Source of the DNA: Ceratothoa steindachneri
Lineage: Eukaryota; Arthropoda; Malacostraca; Isopoda; Cymothoidae
Direction of reading: 5' to 3'
NCBI GenBank assembly: GCA_963969495.1
Contig: OZ018328.1
Location: forward strand, 132,900,468-132,964,467
DNA length: 64,000 nt
The notes below the pieces were generated by a model. It saw only the letters and a program-made list of their open reading frames with translations, was not told the DNA's origin and made no database searches. Below, in pieces: positions 14,206 through 24,740 of this stretch (the first letter of the stretch is position 1; the number at the start of each line of letters is the position of its first letter). The translations under genes were made by a program, and so were the position numbers.

Positions 14206-15638
14206 TCATGACAGTCCTGAGTCTACGAGAACCGCTTCGAATGCCGTCATCGCGTATTGTGTGAGCGTCATCTCCTATGACCCGCGCCAGATGGCGGTAG
14301 GGGTCTTCTTTCCCCACATACAGGCAGAAAGATGGCTCCTTCCACACGCATGCACCAAAATTCCACCATTGTCACGCTTGTTCTCCCACTCTTTCTCTCC
14401 CTTAGGTGTTTATCACTTCGCAAGCCGCCTTCACATTTGCTGTCTATAAATCAGTCGCTCCTCTTCTTTTCCGCCGTGATTAGCTCTTTCGGGACTGATA
14501 TTCTACCTCTTAACGTCTTGAGGTTTCATTTTTACCCTTTACTGATTTGGTGGAACTGAATAACCATCCAAAACCAGTTGGAGCGAGGGAAGAAGGTGTG
14601 AAATGTGCTCCCCTGTGCTTAATCAGTGTCCAAAATGTGGTGGGAATTAGTCGAGCAATAAATCAGAACGCTTTACTGCCGACACCGGAAGGCGTATTTT
14701 ATGTTTCGGTAATTAAGGCCTGCTTAGCTGAATGCTAGGTTTTTGTTGTTTTTTTACTTATGATGATCATAGTAGACGCAGGTTTTCTTTGTCGTTAATA
14801 ATGTGGGGCCATCGAACACGAAACACGAACAAGAGTCTAATGTGAGTTTTTAATGATTAAATTTATACCCGCAAATATGGCGTCGCACTCTACACAGGTA
14901 AAATTTGCGGGGAGGGTGGGGGTGCTAAATTTCATTGTATTTTCTGGGACCGAAGTGTCTCAGCCCCGGAGGGATTTACGCTCTCCACCCCCATTCTCTT
15001 TACCAGAAGAGAGGTAGCCGTTCCCGTTTTTGGCGCTGGGTTGTGAGTCAGAATTTCTGTAAGAGACTGTACTCCCCCAAGATGTTAAATTTAGAATCGA
15101 TTTTGACTTTACGTTTGGGAGTGTTGGTGGATGCTCTTTAACTATATAATTTGTCCTTGTCTGTAGGATGTTTTTTAATAAGCTCTCAAGCCTAAAATGA
15201 CTTGATCTCAAAGATGTTCTCGTTGGTTTCTGCCACGAATGAACCATTAATAATAATAATTCCCTCACAAAGAAATCTTACCCCACATTCTTGGTTTGTG
15301 TAAACTTCATGACCTTTATCAGCTTCATCCTCTTTGACTTGTCCGTTATGTTATAATTGCTTATCACTTCTTATCTGCATTGGTCCTTACACCCTTTATT
15401 GGGGTCTTATGTGACATGAGGTTTATTACAGTTATTCGTTGCAGCCTAATACTGTATATAGGAATGTTTCACCGTCATCAGGTAAAAAGTTTGCAACAAG
15501 CTTCATAATGACGTTTTGTATGTTCTGATAAAATGATGGAAGCCAAAAAATGGAGTTTATTCACGAATATGTCCTTGTTTTAATAGTGTCTTATTGCAAG
15601 GGAATAAAGGATCTTATGTTTGACCTCTTTCGTTGCAG
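14206..15638. other. No gene; probable upstream intron of the 15.6-kb exon
   Basis: No supported feature. If the exon at 15639 is real, the 3' end of this stretch is intron, with a pyrimidine-rich end TTTGACCTCTTTCGTTGCAG. Confidence 0.45.
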
Positions 15639-15765
15639 GGTCGCAGTTGAAAGGCATTCCGTCCACAACCAGCAGTCGGTCCACGTCTCCTGCCAACGGA
15701 AGTGCTTCCTTCATCCCCACTCCGCGAAGCCACGGAACTCGAACGCCAGCTAATGAAAAACACAA
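15639..15765 (+). CDS. Candidate internal exon, Ser/Thr/Pro-rich with SxIP-like motif
   Basis: The exon is bounded by a good acceptor (CTCTTTCGTTGCAG, ending 15638) and a donor GTCAGT at 15766. The 127-nt exon enters after the first base of a codon and leaves with two bases of the next, and has one open frame throughout. It encodes about 42 residues, very rich in Ser, Thr, Pro and basic residues: SQLKGIPSTTSSRSTSPANG, then a part with SFIPTPRS, then GTRTPANEKH. SFIP followed by TPR resembles the SxIP signal used by microtubule plus-end tracking proteins to bind EB1. It has higher GC and sharper codon character than the surrounding AT-rich DNA, and no transposon match. The parent protein is not identified; a cytoskeletal linker or microtubule-associated protein is possible. 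No neighbouring exon could be chained to it. Confidence 0.55.
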
Positions 15766-16290
15766 GTCAGTAGTTGTTGTTTTGTGTTCTCTACTTACAA
15801 GTACTTTACGATGAGTCTTGTTTTATGCTTACTATTTTCTTTTGACTACTCGGGTGGTGCACGTTCCAAACGTGACTCGATAAATAGAAGGGGGGACCTT
15901 TACAAGAGGGTTTAGTATAAGATAAAGCCAAAATGTAACACAATTGGACATGTTCTGAATAGAGGCCCCCTTTAAACACTCACGAAGGAAAGTTCAGTGG
16001 AGTCAGACGCCGTCTCGTTCATCAACGTGTATGTATCTTCCATACACATATTTGACCCAAGAAAAAAAACTTTGCCAAAAATCTTTCCTTGGAAGATACC
16101 CTTCATTGTTTTACTGTTATTTTCAAATGCAAAATTGCCTGCACGAGGGTTCTTTTGGGTGGAGGTAGTCAAATGTGTTGACTTCATCAATTTGCAGCCA
16201 TCTTTTCCTTTCCTGATTTTGTAAGTTAGGGCGAAGTTATTTTTATGGTTCTCATCTACCGGGCGCCGGCAAGGGCACAAGTACCGAAGT
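15766..16290. other. No gene; probable downstream intron
   Basis: No coding, RNA or repeat feature seen. The first bases (GTCAGTAG) fit a splice donor. Confidence 0.4.
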
Positions 16291-16482
16291 GATAGTTAAG
16301 CCTATCTTTAGGCTTCTGTCATAATAATTAGGTAAAAAACAAAACAAAGTAATAAGAAAAAGACAAAAGCAAAACAAAAGCAAAAACTACACTTTTTTTC
16401 TTTATAATTTTTTTTCGGGTTGTTTTGTTTTTATTTTGCTTAATCAGTATTAAAAGATGCCTAAAGATAGGCTTGGTTATGA
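16291..16482. repeat. Foldback MITE-like inverted repeat
   Basis: AAGCCTATCTTTAGGC at 16298-16313 is exactly complementary to 16459-16474. The complementarity continues imperfectly inward for about 40 more bases on each side (AAAACAAAACAAA-type on the left against TTTGTTTTTATTTT on the right), leaving a short AT-rich centre. The whole is about 190 bp without coding capacity, the form of a foldback or miniature inverted-repeat element. Confidence 0.7.
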
Positions 16483-17629
16483 TTCGGCGGTTCTATTGTT
16501 AGAAAAGGGGTGTCCCCCGGTTTTCGTGGTTACTGCATATTGGCCCCTTTACGACTCCGTCTTGACAGGGCTCAGATATCGGGGTTTCTGCATTTTGTTC
16601 ATTATTTATCTTTCCATCTATTTTATCATTAATATATAAGAATAAGGAAAAAAATCCTATGGTCTTCATATCCCTTTCAACTAGGACAGTAATTTTAATA
16701 ATAACTGACTTTGTGCGTAAATTAATCGTCTCGAAATCCGTCAAGCTGTGTACATCGTTGTTCTATTGCTGCCATTTAGGTTTAAATATGGATTCTTTTA
16801 CAGTCTCTCTCGATGTATGTAGCTTTTTTCGCTTCCTCCTATTTTCCTTCCGGCAAAATGCTTCGACATGCTACCATCCGTTGACGCACTCTTTCGAGTG
16901 AGTTTCAAAGCTCAAGATTGGGGGCAACGTGATCCCTGTTTACGCGGTTTAGCGAAATCGCCAAACGTGAGGTTAAAAGTGGACGTAGTTTAATAGCTAT
17001 TTTACGAGCTTTAATGGAGAGGAAATTTACAATACATTATTACGACCCATTCGGTTTGGACGACAGCAATTCCTTCAAACATATAGAGAAGATCTTCATT
17101 CATTTCCGCACCTCGTTTCATTCATCACCTTCGTTTTTGACATCGGTCATCGCTCTTCATATCTGTTTTTCGGGAGTTTTCTATTATACTGTCGCCACTT
17201 CAGGAGTACAAAATATATTATATCCATTTTTTAAGCTCGGCATCATTAGCGTTATCTCTTTGGATTCTTGCCAATCATGCCTTATGTTTTCCTCTCTTCC
17301 ATTTTGTCTTTGGATTGATGTATCTCAGCAGAAACTCCCGATCGGACAGAGTCGCGCCAGGTTTGACATTTATTGCGATTTTTAGGATAAAGCCGATTTA
17401 CATGTAAATCAGCTTTATCCAGAGAATGGAAAAAGAAGAGAATAAAAAAATATAAAAATTGAAGGAAAAACATAGAGGGAGTGAAACTTTTAAAATCCTC
17501 GAGGAATAAAATCGTACAAATAAAAAAACTATTTATTGAAAAGCGGAATGTATCGCCTTTCCTTTAGTTGATGTAAATGGGGTCAGGGGACTCGGGAGAG
17601 GATAGTTTTATTGGTGTTGAAGCACACTT
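16483..17629. other. No gene; 36-bp palindrome at 17385-17420
   Basis: No gene supported. Positions 17385-17420 form an 18-bp-arm palindrome with no loop (GGATAAAGCC... / ...AGCTTTATCC) and a single mismatched pair. Confidence 0.55.
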
Positions 17630-18112
17630 GCTTTCTGTCGTCTTCGAATTGGGCACAATCGCGGGGCGCACCGTCATTTGATGGAGCGCTCGCCTGCGCC
17701 CCATTGTGACGACTGCGCTGTCCCCCTGACTGTTCGGCATATTCTTGTTGAATGTCCCAATCTGAGTGATCTTCACTTGTCCCTTGTACTTGGAACCGGT
17801 TCGTGTACACAGATTTGCGGACCATACGACCTTTTGGGCGAGGCTGTCCTCCTCGACTTTATTTGACCCATTTTTTGTATGTCACATATTCCTGCGCCGG
17901 GGGGGGAGGGACCTACCCCCGACGCCATTTTGTTTATCTTGTTTTTTGGTCTTATTCGTTGTTCCTTTTTTTAGCCTTTGTTCCTTTTTATCTTTGTTAT
18001 TTACATGTTATTTGTTTTGTTTTTTAATCTACCCTAGTATTAGGCTATAGTGGGAATACGGCGACTTGTTCCCTAGTAGGCAGTCCCCAGAGAGACTTAA
18101 AATTAAAAGAAG
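17630..18112 (+). mobile_element. I-like retrotransposon 3' end (copy E)
   Basis: Coding tail plus 3' UTR of the I-like family. The tail reads ERSPAPHCDDCAVPLTVRH then ILVECPNLSDLHL, a Cys-x2-Cys...His...Cys arrangement typical of the C-terminus of RNase H-bearing non-LTR elements, at about 17680-17777. The frame runs on to a stop near 17866. The 3' UTR includes CTAGTATTAGGCTATAG and the terminal block TACGGCGACT...GGCAGTCCCCAGAG near 18055-18095, followed by AAAATTAAAA. This is the best-preserved tail copy here. It is 5'-truncated at about 17630. Confidence 0.85.
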
Positions 18113-19529
18113 AGAAAAAGTGAAGAAGTGGGTTTTGTTCGTCCTGAAATGATTTAGTTAGGTTTATTGAGGGTAACTAATGTATCAAAGGGGATATGAC
18201 TTCATTACGTAGGTGGACTAGTTATGGATGTTATTTAAAATTAAAAGACCAAAATCAACGAGGGAATCTCTGACAGAATGTTTGTAAAGAGTTTTGGAGA
18301 GCTTCGTGAGGGTTCCCTCCCCCCCACACACACATAAACATGGTTTAAGATCCTCAACTCTGCACATTTTCCTTTTCCCCAATTTCACCAGTTTTTACGA
18401 AGTTCTCTACGCAATTTTTAGTCGCGTGCGAGTCTACATCTCACTATGTCGGTTGGTCCCCGTTTTGCTTTTTTTTATTTTTGTAATAACATTGTAATTA
18501 TTTGGTCAATTATAACTAAATTTGAAACCTTTATGTTGCTTTACATTCTCTTTCAAATAATATAATTGTCAAAGTCCTCCCAAGGTTAGTCCGGGAATTA
18601 TTGAAAGTTTCGAAGGTCGTAAGGTCATAAATCAGAATTAGTAGGGGCACACGACCTTTTGGTCGGAGATGCCCTCATTGATCATCGACTTCTTCACCGT
18701 GTCTAACCAGGTTAAGTTACATCGAGTGTGATCACCAGTGATAAATGAGGGCCTCAAAATGAGGTCAAATTGGCGGTTAGGTTTGCACAAAAATGCGTTC
18801 GTTGGGTATCGATTTTTTATATTTTTTTAATAGAAATTATTATTACAGATTTCTTTTACTATAAAAACGGAAAACCAACGAGGGCAATTCCCCAATTAAA
18901 TTTTTAGACGTTAAAGAAAATGGTGAAGTTAAGGGAAGCGAAGATGTGTAGATGGTGGTCATCTCGCCCGCCCTGTTAGTTCTATTGGACCCAAAGTAAG
19001 GGGCTGGACTTAAATACTGGTGTGAATTATGAAGTTTGAGATAGAATTCAATTGAGAATTATTTTCGCTCTCTCAGACAAATTCACGAAAACGTGTTCTC
19101 AAGGCTCGTCAGTAATCTGAATTAGTGGCCGAAATTTAAATGAAGGAGGTTAAGAAGAAGAAACGGGCGTTTAAAATTTCAAGTGGGAAGTTTGACGTCG
19201 ACTTTAACAACGAAAAATAAACGAATAATTGGCTTTCGTACGACCCCGATGAAAGTCGATTGAACAATTGTCCATATCAATGGCCTTGCGAGGAGTTGGA
19301 ATGTAAAGGATGGATAAGGAGGTTTGAAAGAAAGGAGAGAATAAGGGAGTAAACACGGGGTTTTAACTCTTCTTCGCTGGTCTCCTGCCTGGGTGTTTTG
19401 ATACCGTGAACATTAGCTTACATTCTCTCTTTGTGGTTAGGGGAAGGACCTGCCAACGCCCCACCACCACAACAACATGCCCAACATGCTCTAAAACTTA
19501 GACCATCGCCTAGGGTAATAACTACCTAT
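18113..19529. other. No gene recognised
   Basis: No supported gene or repeat. The short frame at 18294-18497 is low-complexity. Confidence 0.45.
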
Positions 19530-20345
19530 TCAATGAGGAACCTCATAAAAGATAAGCCCACAAGCCAAGCCTTATAAACGACGAGTTAAACACCCAAATA
19601 CATAGGACGTAACGCCGTAACGGAGACGCCGAGGAATTATTAGGTGCGCTCCGCTCATTCCGCCAGAAAGTCACAGGACAATCAGGGCTAACTAAATTAA
19701 ATAATGAAAAGGCACCAGAGAATGTTATAGAAGGAATGAGAAGGATATTCAACGCATGTCTGAATACAGGTTACTTACCTCGATGCTTTCAAGACTACTA
19801 AAATTATTTTTTTTAGCCAAGCCGGGAAAGCCACCAATGAGGCAAGATCTACCCCCCAATTTCGATACTGGAAATTGGCGGTAAACTCTTCGAAAAAATA
19901 TTAAATTGAAGACTGGTCACCCACATGAAAGAGAACTTCCTATAAAACCCGTACCAATTCGGATTCCGAAAAAAAAGAAGTACGGATATGGCAATCAGTG
20001 TCATCACGGATAAGTTTGCCCAAACAAAAAGAGAGGGGAATTACGTGAACATTGTATGTCGGGATGTAAGAGTATCAAAACTTAGAAAAACTTTTTGTGA
20101 CTATATCATGGAGAGGGCGGCGTATCTCAGTATTAAGAGGGTGGACGGACCAAGAAGATTCGTGCTTCAGACGTATCTCCCCCATGGAGCGTGTCTGAAC
20201 CCCACTCTTTACTTGGTGTACACTGCAGACCTCAAAACACCAGGCAACCAGGCTGGCTTCAAATGGATGGGGTAGTGTATAGCAGTAAGCAAAAAATGGT
20301 TGCTTTAGGTAGGGCAAGTTTCCTCGACACTGCATCGAACACCCC
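19530..20345 (+). pseudogene. Jockey-like reverse transcriptase remnant (family J, copy 1)
   Basis: RT core of a non-LTR retrotransposon. From about 19630 the plus strand reads ELLGALRSFRQKVTGQSGL, then KAPENVIEGMRRIFNACLNT. Next come the fingers-domain block with PISILEIGGKLFEKIL and NPYQFGFRKKRSTDMAISVI (19850-20010), then NYVNIVCRDV, where a deletion has removed the catalytic SKAFDKVW-type segment. It resumes with RKTFCDYIMERAAYL and LPHGACLNPTLYLVYTAD (20080-20230). The second half matches the 55.9-kb copy closely. Stops and frameshifts are present and the FADD segment is missing. Jockey superfamily is inferred from RT motifs and the lack of RNase H in the better copy. Confidence 0.8.
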
Positions 20346-20734
20346 TGTATGGACGCCCCACATCCACGCCAATTAAGTCGTATACTAACAAACAGTCTTG
20401 AAAAGAACGGTTTCAATTGGCTATTTTAACATTTACTCTCGCCATCACAGTGCACGGGATCGCGTACCCCCCCCCCCTCCGACACGTGAGGGCACGCCAT
20501 GTTATGTAACTTAAATTAAACTTAGGTTAGTTTATTGGATACAGCCGCTTGCATCGCGTTGATGAGGAGTGTCCCCTAGGCGTGTCCGATGAATTGTAGT
20601 GGAGTTTTTCCATTGCTATGGTAGACGAATTCAATAACTGCGTACATTGTGGCTTAATTTAAAGAGAAAATAGGGATGATGAAAATGACCCGGGGGAAAA
20701 GAACTACACTAACAAAATTATCCGAACCCCATCC
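20346..20734. other. No gene recognised
   Basis: Contains a C-rich run near 20470; nothing else supported. Confidence 0.4.
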
Positions 20735-20780
20735 AGCGACCTATGCCCTAGGTGGCAGTCGCTAGATAGAGGCTATGAAA
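20735..20780 (+). mobile_element. I-like family 3' terminal fragment (copy F)
   Basis: TGCCCTAGGTGGCAGTCGCTAG with ATAGAGGCT and an A-run matches the terminal block of the I-like 3' UTR seen at 7424-7477 and 24690-24725. No clear target-site duplication was found. Confidence 0.65.
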
Positions 20781-22119
20781 AAAACAATCAGCCCCAAGTC
20801 GCTCGGGAGACTACAGTCAGAGCTGCCAAGGACGACAGATACTTAAAAGGCGAATATGAACTCTGTGACTTAATCCCCAATCTGGCCTGTTCATTTGTAC
20901 TTCAAGTTGGTCGACCTTACTTGTCTTCGGTCTTTTCTGGTTTCTATTGTCTTTGATTCTTTATTTTTCCGAGTAATTTTTTCCTTTACGAATACCTCCC
21001 CTTAATGAAAATATCAGAAAAAAACGATCTTTCCTTTTATTGACTATTTAGTTCAGGTTAAGAAACCTTTCTCAGGCATATTTCTTGCCAAAATCCCTAA
21101 CAATCCATTTGATTAAGTAAAACATCTCCAATATCACCCAGAAAACGTTAATTTCTTTAGTAATATTAAATATTTATTAAATAAAGCATTTAAAACGTTC
21201 ACAATTTCAGTGATAGTACATTGATAGTAACAATTTCATTAATAGTACATATTTTAGGTGATAAAATAACGCGTATGACATTAATAATTCCTCCCCCACA
21301 AAGTTTAACCGTTAGTATTTTTTTTTTTTTGGGGGGGGGAGCTGTTCCCTCCTTTTGCGATATGTTAACCTTCGGGATGAGTTCATTTGGCCGATAAGAA
21401 ATGTGCGTAGGTTGATGTATATTTTAGGATCGACAGGAGTGAGATTTTCTTATCTGGTGCGTTCGCCATTTATAGGAAAGAGTTAGCAACTGAGTTTGCG
21501 TTGCTATCCGAATGGCCACTGCCCACGCAAGGCTACCTTTGCCTCGTTGAGTTTGTTTGTATTCCAATTCCCTCCACCAATTTCTTTGTGCAGTATTCTT
21601 GTTTACTTTTCATGGCAAGCATCGATGTTTAAAGTGTTTTTATGAACTTTTTCTGTATTTCGATAGATATTTTCCTTACGTGTAATACGGAATTAATTTC
21701 GAAGTTCTGATAATAACAAATATCCACAACGCAGTTTTCACTGCCTTCTTATTTATTAAAGAATACTGGACTACGTTGATTTATTGTTTCCCAGGTCCAG
21801 GAGGAAGCAATATGTTTCGTTTTGGTTGCACCTCCTGATGCAGGGATATTGTTGGGAGAGACAAAATAATTGAACCTAGGTTAGGTTGAGTGTTAAATGG
21901 TATCTTTTACATTGATGTAAAATGGGAAGCAACATGTTGGTATGTTATTTTGGGAAGCACTACAAATGTAAAAGTGATCTAAATTTTTAAAAATTTGTTC
22001 ATGAACATTTATTTCGAATTTGTACTAGTGGAGAAAGAGTGACTCCTTAGTGCACCTATATGTAAAATGGCTACTCATTTCTAACTCCGTGAGGAAGCAT
22101 GGAGGACAAATATTGGACC
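20781..22119. other. No gene recognised
   Basis: AT-rich, no supported gene. A T/G run lies at 21318-21340. Confidence 0.45.
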
Positions 22120-22760
22120 ATGTCAAGCATAGCGCACCCAAAATTACTCGTGTCAAGAATAACGAACTCAATGTAAATAAATACCATGGAAAAGAAAAAG
22201 GTTAAATAAATGCAATGTTTATTTTATTGATGAAAGAATATGTTAGGTTAGATGGGTCACTTTAACATCCTCCAAACGAATGTATCCATTTTATCTCCCA
22301 AAGCTTTATGTTAGGTTAAGTATCCCAACCAAACCTAACCCAAAGTCTCACTTGCTGATTTGCTGTTCTTCCAATTTGATCACTCCAGCAATGCATAACA
22401 TAAATCCGATGCCTTAATTTAAGTCTTGATTTGGCCAAAAAAGGAGACCCAATTCTTATGGAGGTTGGGTTCTTAAAGCGTTTGCACATTTTGTTTTGTC
22501 ATTTCCGACCAAACCCATCTAGACTTTTGGTGTATTTGGAAGTTTATTTTTTGAGCACAACTGGGAGTGGGTCCTCTACAAGCGGAGGAAGTACGACAGT
22601 ATGTAACTTATTACCTAATTTTACCTTAAGAATATCGAACTCAAACTACTGGGGTCAAAAATAGCGAACCAAGATTTATTTGTGTAAAAATAGCGGACCC
22701 AAATTTGCTGGTGTCAAAAATAGCAAACATAAAGGTATTGGGTTCGCTATTCTTGGCTTC
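22120..22760. repeat. 29-bp minisatellite and inverted outliers
   Basis: Four contiguous units of about 29 bp lie at 22627-22741, each containing a variant of TCAAAAATAGCGAACCCAA followed by T-rich/GGTG bases. Two related units occur earlier at 22128-22175, and one in inverse orientation at 22735-22756 (TTGGGTTCGCTATTCTTGG). The inverse outlier pairs with the early unit and could mark the ends of a small non-autonomous element. Nothing coding is convincing inside. Several TTAGGTTAG words occur at 22240-22330. Confidence 0.65.
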
Positions 22761-23313
22761 CAAATATTTCTGCTATCTTCTACCTTTTTTTCCGTCAAGG
22801 TTAGATTGATATGTCTAACTGGATCGTTGAAGGGGTTGCTTAGTTTGCACTTCATCAGTTGACCCTCGCTGTAAAAATATTGCTCCCTTAAACATGGTCT
22901 CTTCCCGGTTACCTTTTCTAAAATAAACTCTTTTACCCTCACTAGTCAAAAACCTGCCTAAGCTCATGTCCCTGATGTCTGCAAGAATTATTTTTGCTCT
23001 GTCCGTAATCTTAGCCGTATCCGCGCTCACTTTGACCACTAGATCTTCGAGACTCGGCTTCCGCTAGTTCCCGTCTTTTCTATCATAAATCCCTTCGCAC
23101 TGCACCCCTTACTTCCACACATCGACTCTCTCCAACTTTTTCAGAACTTTGCAGCTCGTGTATTTTTACTCTTATGGTGCCGTTTCTCTCTCACAACCAC
23201 ACTGTTCTGTGAACTGCTCTGGGTACCCATCTGTTTCTGCATCGTCTCCAAGGTCATCCTTTTTAGATCCAAGATCTTAAATGCAACGGTCTACTCTACG
23301 CGTCTTAGATCTA
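22761..23313. other. No gene recognised
   Basis: The overlapping short frames on both strands carry no family motif. Confidence 0.4.
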
Positions 23314-23480
23314 TTGCTAGCCGAGTGGTTACGGCGTTACTCTGCCAACGTCGCGGTACCGAGTTCGATCCCGGCATGAGCGGACACAAACGTCAACGCT
23401 CGTAGAGATTTGGCTACCAATTGGTGGATGCTCTGTGTTCAGCTGTGTATAGGATGGGTAGATCTTACGTAAATTACTCA
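23314..23480 (+). repeat. tRNA-derived SINE
   Basis: TAGCCGAGTGGTTACGGCG at about 23318 resembles a tRNA A box and D arm of Leu/Ser type. CGAGTTCGATCCCGGC at 23360-23375 is a strong B box and T arm. A stretch resembling a variable arm lies between. The 5' acceptor side does not pair with the 3' side, and sequence after the T arm (GAGCGGACACAAACG...) continues without a CCA-proximal stem, so this is a Pol III-type SINE head plus body, not a functional tRNA. The 3' limit is uncertain and may extend to about 23600. Confidence 0.7.
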
Positions 23481-24199
23481 TCACAGTAGTTTGCCAATTA
23501 CAACACAACATACACACTATCTGTTCCAGCAGATAGGTTCTAAAGTCCACATACCTCTGCCAAGGGTCGAGGAAGGTTTCACCTGAACGTTGTTTGGTGT
23601 CAAAAACATAATATTCTGCCCAAAGAGGACTCAGGCTCACGAGCGATTGTCATACCGACCTTTATGTTTATTTCCTTATCCGGTCGAGATCTACTTGGAT
23701 AAAGGCAGATTGGCGAACTATTACTACTACTACTTTACCTGGTCTTCCTCTCTGAAGCTTTTTCGAACCTTAGCTTCGTTCGGGCTCGATCCCTTTGAAA
23801 TTTTAATAGATGGGTTAGAAAATAAAAGGCGTTTGATCATAGAACTTGAAATTGTAAAATGAAGAACGTGGACAAATAAACAACTTATTGACCTCTTTAT
23901 TACCTCACCGATGAGAATTCATAAGAATAATTACCTAAAAAAGTGTTAATGATTCGGAGAAGGCAAGATTTTCGTGTGCTGAAAGCGGCAAGTAGTTAGA
24001 AGGAATTATTTTAGAAGGCAATAAACGAACATTCGGGATTATTATCATCTCTTCCGGTTCTCTTTCTGTTTTGAAAAGTGAAATGGCTTGAGCTAGAGAA
24101 AAGGTCGTCCCACGCCCCCTTCCCGTAAAGGTGGGTTGTAAATGCACCCTACCATTGCCACGCAAGGGATCCTCTCCCCATTCATCAGAAGCGAGCCCA
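23481..24199. other. No gene recognised
   Basis: No supported coding feature. The 209-codon minus-strand frame at 23935-24564 is antisense to retroelement 3' sequence in its upper half and carries an Asn run. Confidence 0.5.
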
Positions 24200-24740
24200 C
24201 AGGACCCGCTGTGCACACATAACTGTAGACTATTTGACTTCTTGGAGGAGGCTGGCCTCTTCCATTTTATTTTACTCTCTCTGGTGTTGGTTGCATGCTC
24301 CCGTGCCAGGGGGAGGCCCCCCCCCCCTCCTACACTGGAGCGTGCTTCATTATTGTTGTTGTTGTTTTTTGCCTTTGGTTTTATTTGGTTTCTATGTTTA
24401 TAGGGGGTGTCTTTTAAATCAGAAAGAGGGCACTTGAAGACCTTTGCCTTGAAGGGGGAAAATCCCTGGGAAGCGGGCCAGAGGAGGTCAGTGAAAAACT
24501 TTCCTTGACAATTTTGACATCGCCACAAACACGCTTTGGAAACAAGCCAGGGACAGAGAAGCACGAAAGCGCACCATAGTTCATCAAACGCCGCCTCGGC
24601 GAAGGCACTAAGAGAGAGAGAGGGGGGGGTGTCTTTTAATCGTTTGGTTTTTAATCTAGCCTAATATTAGGCTATAAGATGATTACGGCGACTTATGCCG
24701 AAGTAGGCAGTCGCCAGATGAGCGCTGAATTAATCGCTTT
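24200..24740 (+). mobile_element. I-like retrotransposon 3' end (copy G), interrupted
   Basis: Homology to the other tails starts at about 24208 (GTGCACACATAACTG). It includes TTGGAGGAGGCTGGCCTCTT at 24240-24260 and the G/C-rich start of the 3' UTR, and resumes at 24640 with TAATCTAGCCTAATATTAGG and the full terminal block GCAGTCGCCAGATGAGCGCT, ending near 24730. Between the halves sits a 204-bp insertion. Confidence 0.85.
24421..24624. mobile_element. 204-bp insertion flanked by 17-bp direct repeats
   Basis: GGGGGTGTCTTTTAAATC at 24403-24420 recurs, less one A, at 24625-24641, the length and position of a target-site duplication. The insert ends in a purine run AAGAGAGAGAGAGGGGG on the right. 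Because removing it rejoins the I-like 3' UTR, it is a later insertion, probably a retroposed copy. I do not recognise the inserted sequence. One frame on the plus strand reads TNTLWKQARDREARKRTIVH, faintly like the endonuclease-RT linker of a non-LTR element. Confidence 0.7.

Noticed and set aside
22240..22330. Interstitial telomere repeats (TTAGG)n
   Set aside because: Only scattered TTAGGTTAG words, no tandem array.
23314..23380. Functional tRNA gene
   Set aside because: A and B boxes are good but the acceptor stem does not pair, and sequence continues as a SINE body.
23935..24564. 209-codon minus-strand frame
   Set aside because: Its upper half is antisense to an I-like 3' UTR and the 204-bp insert, with low-complexity Asn run and no domain motif.
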